DNA of 64,000 nucleotides from ZC4RG30 sp965652645 (GCA_965652645.1 CBFGXE010000007.1:55334-119333); one strand, 5' to 3'. Positions 16,154 through 25,472 are shown, counted from the stretch's first letter. The notes: generated by a model from the letters alone, not told the origin. Made by a program: numbers and translations.

Positions 16154-18568
16154 TCAGACCACCGTGAACCCCTCGCGCGTGATCGGCAGCGTGCGGATGC
16201 GCGTGCCGGTCGCCGCGAAGATGGCGTTGCAGATGGCGGCGCCCGCCGGCGGATAGGCCGGTTCGCCCACGCCCGTCGGATTGAAGTCCGTCGGCAGGAA
16301 ATGCACGTCCACCTCGGGTGTCACCGGCATGCGTGCCAGCTGGTACTGGTGGAAGTTGGTTTCCTTGACGCGGCCCTTCTCGAGCGTGGCCTCCTGCGAG
16401 AGCTGCGACACCGCGTCGACGACCGAACCCTGCACCTGGTTGATGGCGCCGGACGGGCTGACGATCGGCGAGCCGATGTCACCCACCACCCACATCTTGT
16501 GCACCTTCACCTTCTTGTCGGCCGTGACGCTGACCTCGGCGACCTCGGCGAAGTGGCCCTGGTGGGAGAAGTGGAACGCCAGGCCATGGTGCCGGCCCGC
16601 GGGCGGCTTGCCATAGTTGGAGCGCTTCACCACTTCCTGGATGGTCGCGATGGCGCGGTCGGCACGCAGGCCGCCGCCACCACCGAAGCCGCCGAAGCCG
16701 GCCGGTGCCGCGGGGGCGGGCTGTGCCTGGTTGAACAGCTCGATCAGGAACTCATCGTGCTTCTTGCCCGCGGCCAGCGCGACTTCATGCAGGAAGGACT
16801 GCACCACCCACGCGGCGGTATTGGAACCCGGCGCGCGGTAGGGACCGCAGAGGATCTTCAGCGGCATCAGCGTCTGCGTGACGCGGAAGTTGGGCGTGTA
16901 GGCCGCGGGGAAGTCGCCCGCCGTCCAGCCGCCACCCTGCACCGCGCGCGGACCGGCAGGACCGCGGCCGCCGGGACCACCCGGGCCGCCCGGGCCACCG
17001 CCACCACCGCCCGGGGGCGGAGCAGCGACGTTGCCGTCTGAGAAGGAGATGGCATGGCCGTCCCACGCCACCAGCTTGCCGTTCTCGTCGAGGCCGGCCT
17101 TGAAGTTGTGGAAGCCGCCGGCGCGGTAGAAGTCGTGCGCCAGGTCATCCTCGCGGGTCCACATCAGCTTCACGGGGATGCCGCCGGCCTGCTTGGAGAT
17201 CTGCGCCGCCTCGAGCACGTACTCGTTCATCAGGCGCCGGCCGAAGCCGCCGCCCACGCGCATCTGGTGCAGCACCGCGTTGCCGGCCTGCACGCCCACC
17301 AGGTTCGCCGCGGCCGTGCGGGCGCCGTCGGGAATCTGCACCGAGCCCCAGATCTCCAGCTTGTCGCCGGCCGGGTCCTTCTTGTACCAGGCCGTGGTGT
17401 TCTGCGGCTCCAGCGGCTGGTGCGAGATGAAGCCGAAGGTGTAGAACCCCTCGACCGTCTTCTTCGCGCCCTTCAGCGCGCCCTCGACGTCGCCGGTGTT
17501 GCGCAGTTCCTGCGGGCCCGGGGCCTTGCGGGCCTCGTTGGCGCGCGCCACGAACTCGTTCCAGTCATCCTTCGACGCATTGCTCTCGTCCCAGGTGACC
17601 TTCAGCTTCTTCTTCGCGGAGAACGCGGCCCAGGTGTTGTTGGCCACGATGGCCACGCCCGAGGCCAGCTGCGAGACATTGCCGTTGCCCTCGACGATGA
17701 AGGCATCGACCACGCCGGGCAGCTTGCGGATCTCGTCGAGGTTGGCCGACACGGCCTTGCCGCCGATGGCCGGGCACTTCTCGAACACCGCCACCTTCAT
17801 GTTGGGCAGCTGCACGTCCACGCCGAACAGCGGCTGGCCGGTCATCAGCTTCACGTTGTCGGCGCCGGTGATGAACGTGCCGACGATCTTGAAGTCCTTC
17901 TTGTCCTTCAGCTTCAGGTCGGCGGCGGCGGGCACGGGCATGGTGGCGGCAGCCGAGGCCAGCTGGCCGTAGCTGGCGCTGCGGCGGCTGGCGGCATGCG
18001 TGACCACGCCCTCGGAGGTGGTGATCTCGGACTCAGGCACGCCCCACTGCTTCGCGGCGGCGGCCACCAGCAGCGCACGGGCGGCGGCACCGGCCTGGCG
18101 CATGCTGTTGTAGTTCGAGGGGATGGAGGTGGAACCGCCCGCCATCTGCTGCCCGTAGGAACGGGAGTCGATGGGCGCCTGCTCCACGATGACATCGGAC
18201 CACTTCGCGTCGAGCTCCTCGGCGATGATCATGGCGAAGGCGGTCTTGATGCCCTGCCCGATCTCCGGGTTCTTGCCCATGATGGTGATCTTTCCATCCG
18301 GCGCGATCTTCACATAGGCGGAAGGGTTGAGCGCCTGCGGGGCGCCACCGAATCCGCCGAAGCCGCCGGGTGCGCCCGCGGCAGCCTTCTCGCTGCCCGC
18401 GAGGCCGAAGCCCAGCATCAGTCCACCGCCCGCAGCCGCGGACACGGTGAGGAAGGTACGGCGCGACACCGGCTCGGCGGCCACGGGCAGCACCTTTTCC
18501 GGCTCCTTCAGGCCCCACTGCGCGAGCAGGACGTCCGGGTAGTATTCGTTTTCGAGGTTCGGTTTCAT
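16154..18568 (-). CDS. Molybdopterin-binding subunit, IorB / aldehyde-oxidase type
   Basis: 804 residues. The twin-arginine motif SRRTFL at residues 35-40 precedes a hydrophobic stretch, so the folded enzyme is probably exported by Tat. The rest is the xanthine-dehydrogenase large-subunit fold of the isoquinoline 1-oxidoreductase beta (IorB) group: VKIAPDGKITIMGKNPEIGQ, MAGGSTSI, GGGFGRRLMNEYVLEAA and GVGEPAYPPAGAAICNAI. It works with the 2Fe-2S subunit encoded just upstream (TGATG one-base overlap). Unusual Gly/Pro-rich low-complexity inserts occur at about residues 511-546, with shorter GFGGFGG repeats near 84 and 625. The substrate (an aldehyde or N-heterocycle) is unknown. Confidence 0.9.
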   Translation of the reverse strand: MKPNLENEYYPDVLLAQWGLKEPEKVLPVAAEPVSRRTFLTVSAAAGGGLMLGFGLAGSEKAAAGAPGGFGGFGGAPQALNPSAYVKIAPDGKITIMGKNPEIGQGIKTAFAMIIAEELDAKWSDVIVEQAPIDSRSYGQQMAGGSTSIPSNYNSMRQAGAAARALLVAAAAKQWGVPESEITTSEGVVTHAASRRSASYGQLASAAATMPVPAAADLKLKDKKDFKIVGTFITGADNVKLMTGQPLFGVDVQLPNMKVAVFEKCPAIGGKAVSANLDEIRKLPGVVDAFIVEGNGNVSQLASGVAIVANNTWAAFSAKKKLKVTWDESNASKDDWNEFVARANEARKAPGPQELRNTGDVEGALKGAKKTVEGFYTFGFISHQPLEPQNTTAWYKKDPAGDKLEIWGSVQIPDGARTAAANLVGVQAGNAVLHQMRVGGGFGRRLMNEYVLEAAQISKQAGGIPVKLMWTREDDLAHDFYRAGGFHNFKAGLDENGKLVAWDGHAISFSDGNVAAPPPGGGGGGPGGPGGPGGRGPAGPRAVQGGGWTAGDFPAAYTPNFRVTQTLMPLKILCGPYRAPGSNTAAWVVQSFLHEVALAAGKKHDEFLIELFNQAQPAPAAPAGFGGFGGGGGLRADRAIATIQEVVKRSNYGKPPAGRHHGLAFHFSHQGHFAEVAEVSVTADKKVKVHKMWVVGDIGSPIVSPSGAINQVQGSVVDAVSQLSQEATLEKGRVKETNFHQYQLARMPVTPEVDVHFLPTDFNPTGVGEPAYPPAGAAICNAIFAATGTRIRTLPITREGFTVV

Positions 18569-19044
18569 CACGAGGCACTCCCGCTCAGCGACTTGGCCGC
18601 GGACTTGATGGCGGCGCGGATACGAAGGTAGGTGCCGCAGCGGCAGATGTTGCCCTGCATGGCGGCGTCGATCTGCGCGTCCGTGGGATTCGGATTCTCG
18701 CGCAGCAGTGCCGTGGCACTCATCACCTGGCCGGACTGGCAGTAACCGCACTGGGGCACGTCGTGCTCGATCCATGCCTTCTGCACGGCGGTGAGCGCGC
18801 CATTCTGGGCCAGGCCCTCGATGGTGGTGATCTTCTGTCCCTGCACCGCCGTCGCCGGCGTCTGGCAGGAACGGATCGGCGTGCCGTTCAGGTGCACGGT
18901 GCAGGCACCGCACTGGGCCATGCCGCAGCCGAACTTGGTGCCGACCAGTCCCAGATCATCACGCAGCACCCACAGCAGCGGCTGGTCGTCCGCCACCTCC
19001 ACTTCGTGGTCGGTGCCATTCACGTTCAGTTTGACTTTGGCCAT
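18568..19044 (-). CDS. 2Fe-2S subunit of molybdenum hydroxylase, IorA type
   Basis: 158 residues with two [2Fe-2S] sites. The plant-ferredoxin-like site uses Cys40, Cys45, Cys48 and Cys60; the second helical site uses Cys99, Cys102, Cys134 and Cys136 (QCGYCQSGQ and ICRCGTY). This matches IorA / CoxS small subunits, which pass electrons from the Mo centre to an external acceptor. The stop overlaps the start of the large subunit by one base. No FAD subunit or cytochrome is encoded beside it, as is usual for the IorAB type. Confidence 0.93.
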   Translation of the reverse strand: MAKVKLNVNGTDHEVEVADDQPLLWVLRDDLGLVGTKFGCGMAQCGACTVHLNGTPIRSCQTPATAVQGQKITTIEGLAQNGALTAVQKAWIEHDVPQCGYCQSGQVMSATALLRENPNPTDAQIDAAMQGNICRCGTYLRIRAAIKSAAKSLSGSAS

Positions 19045-19119
19045 TGTGACCGCCCCAGACTATTGTTTAGAGAGAAAACCCCCGGAAGTCCGCGAGCATA
19101 ACTGCGCGGATATATGCAT

Positions 19120-21306
19120 TCAACGATGCCGGACCTCGAAACAGCGATGGATGCGGGGATTTCCCTTGAAGTCGAAAGGCAGCGTGGCGGCCGAGATGTC
19201 CGTTACGCGAAAAGCGTTATGTATGTCTGTATCTAACGCAAAGCGCTGCGCGTTGGTGGAGAACACCAGCAGGCCTTCGGGCGCGAGGATGCGCATGCAA
19301 TCGGCAACCAGCCTTGCATGGTCGCGCTGGATGTCGAGCACGCCTTCCATGCGCGCGGAATTGGAGAAGGTGGGCGGGTCGAGGAAGACCAGGTCCCATG
19401 CCGGCGCGTCCTGCTGCTCCGCCAGCCAGCGCAATGCATCCGCCTGGTGCAGGCGGTGGGCTTCGCCGGCCAGCCCGTTCAACTCCAGGTTTGCGCGCGC
19501 CCAGTCGAGGTAGGTGCGCGACATGTCCACGCTGAGCGAGGAGGCCGCGCCGCCCGCCGCCGCATGCACGGTGGCGGTGGCCGTGTAGCAGAACAGATTG
19601 AGGAAACGCATGCCGCGCGCGGCCTGGCCCAGGCGCTGGCGCGTGATGCGGTGGTCGAGGAACACGCCGGTATCGAGGTAGTCGTCGAGGTTCACGCGCA
19701 GCGCAAGGCCGGCCTCCTCCACCACGTGGAATTCGCCGCTGGCACCGCGCCGCTCGTACTGGCCGCTCTTCTGGGGACGGCGCGTGCGCAGGCGGATGTC
19801 GGCGAAGGCAATGCCCGTCACCTCGGGCAGCACCGACAGCGCTTCCTCGCGCCGGCGCCGCGCGGCGGCCGGATCAATGCTGGCCGGGGGCGCGTACTCC
19901 TGCACATACAGCCAGCGCCGGCCTTCGTCCGGTCCCGCGCCGGTGTAGAGGTCCACGGCCAGCGCGTATTCGGGCATGTCCGCGTCATACAGCCGCCAGC
20001 AGGTGACGCCCTCGCGCCGCGCCTGCTTTCCAAGCCGCGCCAGGTTCTTGGCCAGGCGGTTGGCGAACATGCGCGCGCCGGCGCCCTGCGCGATGGAGGG
20101 ATCGTCGATGACGATGCCGCGCGTGGGTTCGCGGCGTGCCTTGCGCCCGCCCGGACTGAAGCGCAGCAGGCGGCATTCGATGGCGCCGTTGAACACCGTG
20201 TGCACGCGCGCCGCCTCCGCGCCGATCTGCTGGCCCAGCTCCGGCTCGCCGGTGAGCACGGCGGCATGCCAGCCGGCAAAAGGCCCGCGCAGGGCATCGC
20301 CGATGGCCCGGTGCGCTGCCGCCGCATCCTCCCTGCCTTCGATGCGCGCGCCATAGGGAGGATTCACGCAGAGCAGTCCCGGTGGCGCATCAGCCGCGGT
20401 GGCGCGTGGTGCGAGCGTGCCGATGTCGCAGTGTTCGAACACCAGGTCGCGTCCCACCTGCGCACGCCGCGCATTCGCCTGCGCGGTGGCGATGGCGCCG
20501 CGGTTGTGGTCGGCGCCGCGGATCACCATGGGCAGCTGCTGGCGCATGCGCGCCGTCGCCGCTGCCACCAGCTCCTCCCACAGCGCGGTGTCATGTCCGC
20601 GCCAGCCCTGGAACCCCCAGTAGTCGCGCAGCAGTCCCGGCGCGCGATCCAGCGCCATCCAGGCCGCCTCGATCACGAAGGTGCCCGAACCGCACATGGG
20701 ATCCAGGAATTCCCCGCCCGCCGCAGCAATGCGCGGCCAGCCGGCGCGCATCAGGATGCCCGCGGCAAGGTTCTCGCGCAGCGGGGCCTCGCCGCCCTGC
20801 AGGCGATAGCCGCGGCGGCTGAGTGCTTCGCCGGCCAGGTCGATGGAGATCGCCACCTCGCCGCGCGCCACGTGTGCATACACGGAGACATCCGGCCGCT
20901 GCGTCTGGATGGCCGGGCGCAGGCGCGTGGTCTCGCGCAGCTGGTCGACGATGGCGTCCTTCAGCTTCAGCGCGCCGAAGTGCGTATTGCTGATCGCCGG
21001 GTGCTGCCCGGTGAATTCGCAGGCCAGCGTGCCGCGCGGATCCAGGTGCTCGCGCCAGTCGACGCCGCGCGCGATGGCATAGAGATCGTTGGCACCGGCC
21101 ATGCGGCCGCGGGTGATCTCCAGCAGCACGCGGCTGGCCAGACGGGATTCCAGCAGCACGCGGTAGCCCACGGCCAGCGGGCCCTCGAAGCTCACGCCGC
21201 CGGCGCTCTCGCGCACCTGCTGCGCGCCCAGCGCGGTCACCTCCCCGGCCAGCAGGTCGGCAAAACCGCGCGGCACCGTGGCCACGAAACGCAGCGGGCT
21301 GCTCAT
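19120..21306 (-). CDS. rlmKL: Fused 23S rRNA methyltransferase RlmKL
   Basis: 728 residues, close to E. coli RlmL (702). N-terminal THUMP domain, then the RlmL methyltransferase for m2G2445 with FLDPMCGSGTFVIEAA and the catalytic LCVNPPYGARI. The C-terminal half is RlmK (m7G2069) with NLFCYTATATVHAAAGG and LVFLDPPTFSNS. Both SAM-binding and catalytic motifs look intact. It is a housekeeping gene that interrupts the polyamine cluster, located between iorAB and puuC on the same strand. Confidence 0.95.
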   Translation of the reverse strand: MSSPLRFVATVPRGFADLLAGEVTALGAQQVRESAGGVSFEGPLAVGYRVLLESRLASRVLLEITRGRMAGANDLYAIARGVDWREHLDPRGTLACEFTGQHPAISNTHFGALKLKDAIVDQLRETTRLRPAIQTQRPDVSVYAHVARGEVAISIDLAGEALSRRGYRLQGGEAPLRENLAAGILMRAGWPRIAAAGGEFLDPMCGSGTFVIEAAWMALDRAPGLLRDYWGFQGWRGHDTALWEELVAAATARMRQQLPMVIRGADHNRGAIATAQANARRAQVGRDLVFEHCDIGTLAPRATAADAPPGLLCVNPPYGARIEGREDAAAAHRAIGDALRGPFAGWHAAVLTGEPELGQQIGAEAARVHTVFNGAIECRLLRFSPGGRKARREPTRGIVIDDPSIAQGAGARMFANRLAKNLARLGKQARREGVTCWRLYDADMPEYALAVDLYTGAGPDEGRRWLYVQEYAPPASIDPAAARRRREEALSVLPEVTGIAFADIRLRTRRPQKSGQYERRGASGEFHVVEEAGLALRVNLDDYLDTGVFLDHRITRQRLGQAARGMRFLNLFCYTATATVHAAAGGAASSLSVDMSRTYLDWARANLELNGLAGEAHRLHQADALRWLAEQQDAPAWDLVFLDPPTFSNSARMEGVLDIQRDHARLVADCMRILAPEGLLVFSTNAQRFALDTDIHNAFRVTDISAATLPFDFKGNPRIHRCFEVRHR

Positions 21307-21340
21307 CGCACGCCCGCCGGCAGGCGCCGGGAGTGGCCGC

Positions 21341-22837
21341 TCACGTGAGGTCGATCCAGGTGGTCTTCAGCTCGGTGAACTTGTCGAAGGCATGCAGCGA
21401 CTTGTCACGGCCGATGCCCGACTGGCGGAAGCCGCCGAAGGGCACGGTGATGTCATCAGCGTCATAGCAGTTCACGTACACCATGCCGGAGCGGATGGCG
21501 CGCGCCATGCGGTGCGCGGTGGCGAGGTCGCGCGTCCACACGGCAGCGGCCAGGCCATAGGTGCTGTCATTGGCGATGGCCACGGCCTCGGCCTCGTCGC
21601 GGAAGCCCATCACCGCCAGCACGGGGCCGAAGATCTCCTCGCGCGCAATGCGCATGGCAGGCCGCACGCCGTCGAACAGCGTGGGCTCCACGTAGTGGCC
21701 GCGGCTATGGATGCGCACCTGCGCGCCGCCGAAGGCCAGGCGTGCGCCTTCGCTGCGGCCGGCCTCGATGTAGTCGAGCACGCGCTGCAGCTGTTGCGCA
21801 TCGACGATGGCACCCAGCTTCGTGGCCGGGTCCAGGGGATCACCTGGCACCAGCTCGCGCGCCACGGCTGCGATTTCTCCCAGCAGTGCGTCCTTCAGGC
21901 TCTCGTGCACCAGCAGCCTGGAGCCCGCCGAGCACATTTCCCCCTGGTTGAAGAAGATGGCATACGCTGCCGCGCGCGCGGCGCGCCGCAGGTCCGGCCA
22001 GTCGCCCATCACGATGTTGGGTGACTTGCCGCCGCACTCCAGCGACACGCGCTTGAGGTTCGACTGCGCCGCGCAGGCCATGATGGACTTGCCCGTGGCC
22101 GTGGAGCCGGTGAAGCCGATGCCGTCCACGTCCATGTGCAGCGCCAGCGCCTTGCCGGCGGTGTGCCCGAAGCCGGGCACCACATTGAAGACTCCCGGTG
22201 GCAGGCCCGCCTCCACCGCCAGCTCCGCCATGCGCAGCGCGGTGAGCGGGGATTTCTCCGAAGGCTTCAGCACCACGGAATTGCCCGCGGCGAGGATGGG
22301 CCCCAGCTTCCACGCCGCCATGATCATCGGGAAGTTCCACGGCACGATGGCCGCCACCACCCCCAGCGGCTCGCGCGTCACCAGGGCCAGCGTGTCATGC
22401 CCGGTGGGCGCCACCTCGCCATACACCTTGTCGATGCTTTCGGCGAACCACTGGATGCAATTGGCGGTGGATGGCACGTCCACGCTGAGCGAATCGCTGA
22501 TGGGCTTGCCCATGTCCAGCGTCTCGGTGAGCGCCAGCTCTTCCCCGTGCGCGCGGATCAGCTCGGCGAAGCGCAGCAACACTGCCTTGCGCTCGCGCGG
22601 CGCGCGGCGCGACCAGACGCCCCGCGCGAAGGCCGCGCGCGCGCTGGCCACTGCGGCATCCACGTCGGCCGCATCGCCGGCGGCCATGCGCGCCAGCAGC
22701 CGCCCGTCCACCGGGCTGGGCACGTCGAAGGTCTCGCCCGAGGCGGCCGGCCGGAAACGCCCGTCGATGAACAGGCCGTCACGCGGCCGCAGTGCCGCGG
22801 CGCGGCGATGCCAGTCGATGGGTGTTGCTGCAGTCAT
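21341..22837 (-). CDS. puuC: Aldehyde dehydrogenase, PuuC-like
   Basis: 498-residue NAD(P)-dependent aldehyde dehydrogenase. The catalytic cysteine falls at Cys302 (NQGEMCSAGSRL) and the general base at about Glu267 (LECGGKSPNIV); the cofactor loop is FTGSTATGKSIM and the oxyanion Asn region is PWNFPMIMAAWKLGP. NQGEMCSAGSRLLVHESL and a C-terminus ending KFTELKTTWIDL match the gamma-glutamyl-gamma-aminobutyraldehyde dehydrogenase group (PuuC/AldH). It would follow PuuB in the pathway. Divergent from the aminotransferase gene, 95 bases away, so both may be co-regulated. Confidence 0.88.
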   Translation of the reverse strand: MTAATPIDWHRRAAALRPRDGLFIDGRFRPAASGETFDVPSPVDGRLLARMAAGDAADVDAAVASARAAFARGVWSRRAPRERKAVLLRFAELIRAHGEELALTETLDMGKPISDSLSVDVPSTANCIQWFAESIDKVYGEVAPTGHDTLALVTREPLGVVAAIVPWNFPMIMAAWKLGPILAAGNSVVLKPSEKSPLTALRMAELAVEAGLPPGVFNVVPGFGHTAGKALALHMDVDGIGFTGSTATGKSIMACAAQSNLKRVSLECGGKSPNIVMGDWPDLRRAARAAAYAIFFNQGEMCSAGSRLLVHESLKDALLGEIAAVARELVPGDPLDPATKLGAIVDAQQLQRVLDYIEAGRSEGARLAFGGAQVRIHSRGHYVEPTLFDGVRPAMRIAREEIFGPVLAVMGFRDEAEAVAIANDSTYGLAAAVWTRDLATAHRMARAIRSGMVYVNCYDADDITVPFGGFRQSGIGRDKSLHAFDKFTELKTTWIDLT

Positions 22838-22899
22838 TGGGGAGAACGCCAGGAGGGCCGGTTATTTCGGTATGTATCGCCGCCCCTGTCAACTTTTCC

Positions 22900-22905
22900 T
22901 ATGAT
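22900..22905 (+). promoter_or_regulatory. -10-like hexamer for the aminotransferase gene
   Basis: TATGAT (5 of 6 matches to TATAAT) lies 28 bases before the ATG at 22933. The -35 position at 17-base spacing (TCGCCG) is poor, so an activator would be needed. The call is tentative. Confidence 0.3.
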
Positions 22906-22932
22906 CCTTTCCCGGCCCCGACTGGAGTTCCC

Positions 22933-24282
22933 ATGAACGCCCGCCCCGATGATTTCGCCCCGCGCGCCCTCACCCGCGAGGAGCTCGAGGCCCACTGGAT
23001 GCCGTTCACCGCCAACCGGCACTTCAAGGCCAGCCCGCGCCTGCTCTCCCATGCGAAAGGCGTGCATTACTGGACCACCGACGGCCGCCAGGTCCTCGAC
23101 GGGGTGGCCGGCCTCTGGTGCGCGAACGCCGGCCATGGCCGCCAGGAAATCAGCCAGGCCGTGGCCCGTTCGCTGGAGCAGCTGGACTTCGCCCCCACCT
23201 TCCAGATGGGCCACCCCCCGGCCTTCGACCTGGCCAACCGGCTGGCGAAGATCGCGCCGGCCGGCCTCGACCATGTGTTCTTCGTGAACAGCGGCTCCGA
23301 GGCAGTCGACACCGCGCTGAAGATCGCCCTGCAGTACCACCGCCAGAAGGGCCAGGCCACGCGCACGCGCCTGATCGGCCGCGAGCGTGCCTACCATGGC
23401 GTGAACCTGGGCGGCACCAGCGTCGGCGGCATGGTGGCCAATCGCAAGAGCTGGTCACCGGCCATGGTGCCGGGCATCGACCACCTGCCCCACACCCACA
23501 ACCTGGCGAAGAACGCCTTCACCAGGGGCCAGCCGGAACACGGCGCGGAACTCGCCGACGAACTGGAGCGCCTGGTCGCCCTGCACGATGCCTCCAGCAT
23601 CGCCGCGGTGATCGTCGAGCCCATCTCCGGTTCCACCGGCGTGCTGGTGCCCCCGAAGGGCTACCTGCAGCGGCTGCGCGAGCTGTGCACGAAACACGGC
23701 ATCCTGCTCATCTTCGACGAGGTGATCACCGGCTTCGGCCGCACCGGCTCGGCCTTTGCCGCGCAGGAATTCGGCGTGACGCCGGACATCATCACCTGCG
23801 CCAAGGCCCTCACCAACGGCACCGTGCCCATGGGGGCGGTGCTGGTGAAGAAGGAGATCCACGACGCCTTCATGACCGGCCCGGAGACGGCCATCGAGCT
23901 GTTCCACGGCTATACGTACTCTGGCCACCCCACCGCCTGCGCCGCCGCCCTGGCCTCGCTCAACATCTATGAGAAGGAAGGCCTGTTCCAGCGGGCGAAG
24001 GAGCTCGCCCCCTACTGGGAGAACGCCGTGCACAGCCTCAAGGGACTGCCGCACGTGGTCGACATCCGCAACTACGGCCTGGTGGCCGCGATCGAATACG
24101 AGCCGGTCGCCGGCAGCCCGGGCAAGCGGGGGTTCGAGGTGTTCCTGAAGGCCTTCGAGGCGGGCATCCTGGTGCGCTCGGCGGGGGACATCACGGCCCT
24201 GTCGCCACCGCTGATCATCGAGAAGGGGCAGGTCGACCAGTTGGTCGGCACGCTGGGCAAGGTGCTGAAGGCCGCGGCCTGA
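22933..24282 (+). CDS. Omega-amino acid:pyruvate aminotransferase (class III)
   Basis: 449-residue class III PLP aminotransferase. It follows the pattern of the crystallised Pseudomonas omega-amino acid:pyruvate aminotransferase: AHWMPFTANRHFK near the start, LWCANAGHGRQEI, VFFVNSGSEAVDTALK, YHGVNLGGTSVGG, FDEVITGFGRTG, and the Schiff-base lysine at about Lys291 in CAKALTNGTVPMG. Substrates are beta-alanine, GABA-like omega-amino acids or, in related SpuC enzymes, putrescine. Next to puuC it would take the nitrogen off polyamine breakdown products. The start ATG at 22933 has GGAG seven bases upstream. Confidence 0.9.
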   Translation: MNARPDDFAPRALTREELEAHWMPFTANRHFKASPRLLSHAKGVHYWTTDGRQVLDGVAGLWCANAGHGRQEISQAVARSLEQLDFAPTFQMGHPPAFDLANRLAKIAPAGLDHVFFVNSGSEAVDTALKIALQYHRQKGQATRTRLIGRERAYHGVNLGGTSVGGMVANRKSWSPAMVPGIDHLPHTHNLAKNAFTRGQPEHGAELADELERLVALHDASSIAAVIVEPISGSTGVLVPPKGYLQRLRELCTKHGILLIFDEVITGFGRTGSAFAAQEFGVTPDIITCAKALTNGTVPMGAVLVKKEIHDAFMTGPETAIELFHGYTYSGHPTACAAALASLNIYEKEGLFQRAKELAPYWENAVHSLKGLPHVVDIRNYGLVAAIEYEPVAGSPGKRGFEVFLKAFEAGILVRSAGDITALSPPLIIEKGQVDQLVGTLGKVLKAAA

Positions 24283-24310
24283 CCCTCTCCTTCCAGCCGC
24301 TGGAAAAAAG

Positions 24311-24342
24311 AAGGCCCGGTGCGCTGTCACGCACCGGGCCTT
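24311..24342 (-). terminator. Rho-independent terminator of first TorF porin gene
   Basis: Perfect 13-base-pair stem (24311-24323 with 24330-24342) and a 6-base loop. Read on the minus strand it is followed by CTTTTTTCC, a good U tract. It can also stop the converging aminotransferase transcript, though with a weaker T tract. Its core is nearly identical to the hairpin at 25404-25431. Confidence 0.85.
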
Positions 24343-24369
24343 GATTGCGTCAGCCGTGAGGCTGCCCGA

Positions 24370-25062
24370 TCAATTGCCCCAGGGCAGCGTGGTCGAGATG
24401 CCGAACACCACGCGAGCCTGGCTGTCGAAGTTGCCGCCGGCAACGTCGCTGCCATCCACCCACTTCACGAAGGTGGAGAAGTTGCCAACGTCGTAGCCCA
24501 GGCCCACCGACCAGTCAATGTAGCTGTCCTCGCCGTTGCCGTAGTACAGCTCGATGCCATCGCCCGTGCTGTAGCCCACATGCGCCAGCAGGTTGAAGCC
24601 GCTGCTGCCCAGCGGCAGGGCGGCATTGCCCTCCAGGTAGAACGCCGGGTCGCCGCCGTCGCCGCCGAACTCCGGCGAGTACCACAGCTTGCCGTCGAAC
24701 ACCCCGTAGCTCAGGCCGGCAAAGGCTTCCAGGAAGTTGGCGTCGGTGCCGCCATTGTTGGTGAAGGTGTAGTAGTTCAGGCCCACGTCATAGCCCAGGC
24801 CCGAATCACCGATGTCGCCCGCGTAGCCGGCGAACACGTCAATTTCGGCGTTCGAGATCAGCGTGCTGCCCCACGCGCCGGCGTAGAAGCCGCTGTCATG
24901 CGTGTAGGTGCCGCTCAGCTGGAAGGCATCGTGCCCTTCGGTCTGCTGGATGCCGCGCCAGTCGTATTCGCTGACCCAGGCCGCGTCGACCGAAACTTCG
25001 GCCTGGGCGGCGCCGGCAACTGCCAGGAGAGCCGCTGCCGCGGCGATACGAGACTTGATCAT
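24370..25062 (-). CDS. TorF-family putative outer-membrane porin, copy 1
   Basis: 230 residues from ATG 25062 with GGAG upstream; the open frame extends further but lacks an RBS. Signal peptide IKSRIAAAAALLAVAGAAQA, cleaved before EVSVDAAW. The mature part is rich in alternating Tyr/Trp/Gly/Asp strands typical of an outer-membrane beta-barrel, with the family opening VSEYDWRGIQQTEGHDAFQ (the SDYRFRGISQT-like motif of TIGR02001/TorF proteins). No solute is known for most members. A paralogue is encoded 410 bases upstream in the same orientation. Confidence 0.85.
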   Translation of the reverse strand: MIKSRIAAAAALLAVAGAAQAEVSVDAAWVSEYDWRGIQQTEGHDAFQLSGTYTHDSGFYAGAWGSTLISNAEIDVFAGYAGDIGDSGLGYDVGLNYYTFTNNGGTDANFLEAFAGLSYGVFDGKLWYSPEFGGDGGDPAFYLEGNAALPLGSSGFNLLAHVGYSTGDGIELYYGNGEDSYIDWSVGLGYDVGNFSTFVKWVDGSDVAGGNFDSQARVVFGISTTLPWGN

Positions 25063-25135
25063 TCTTGAACTCCTTACGGGTTTGGACAAAATCTGGTGCA
25101 CTGTTGCGCGCACCACACGCCTGAAGCGTGGCGGT

Positions 25136-25164
25136 AGCCTACCAGCTTGGGATGCGATGGAAAA
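25136..25164 (-). promoter_or_regulatory. Promoter-like element of TorF porin copy 1
   Basis: On the minus strand TTTTCC (25159-25164), 17 bases, then TAGGCT (25136-25141), 73 bases before the ATG. The hexamers are poor sigma-70 matches, but the same arrangement occurs before the paralogue at 26276-26304. Confidence 0.4.
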
Positions 25165-25403
25165 GCAACGGACTTGGCGGGCAGCCACACTCCTCGTCGC
25201 TACCGAAGCAGGTGATGTATTGGGGAATAACAGCCTGTTTTTAGTTGCTTTCTTCAACTAACTGGCGCAGCGCAACACCCAGGGTTGGTGTTGCAGGCAC
25301 TTTCTGCCCCTTGAAGCGGCTCACAGCAACAACCCGAAATTAAAGTCTCTTTTTTGCAACATTTGATCCGCGAGACGGGAAACAGGCCTTGCGGGAAAGA
25401 AAA

Positions 25404-25431
25404 AGGCCCGGTGCGTCACCGCACCGGGCCT
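25404..25431 (-). terminator. Rho-independent terminator of second TorF porin gene
   Basis: Perfect 12-base-pair stem (25404-25415 with 25420-25431), 4-base loop, followed on the minus strand by TTTTCTTTC. Its stem core GGCCCGGTGCG is identical to that of the terminator at 24311-24342. Confidence 0.85.
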
Positions 25432-25472
25432 GTCATCAACGTCTCTGGTCGAGTCGGGTGGGTTTTGCGACC

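Larger units (their letters stand above)
25063..25472. other. Intergenic region between the TorF porin genes
   Basis: 410 bases without a credible gene. The right part (25404-25431) holds the terminator of copy 2. The left part (25136-25164) holds the promoter-like element of copy 1. The middle (about 25235-25360) is relatively AT-rich and I see no ORF or structured RNA in it. Confidence 0.6.

Noticed and set aside
24311..25431. Repeated GGCCCGGTGCG hairpins as a possible CRISPR or REP element
   Set aside because: Only two copies, each followed by a U tract and placed just after a stop codon, so they are ordinary terminators of paralogous genes.
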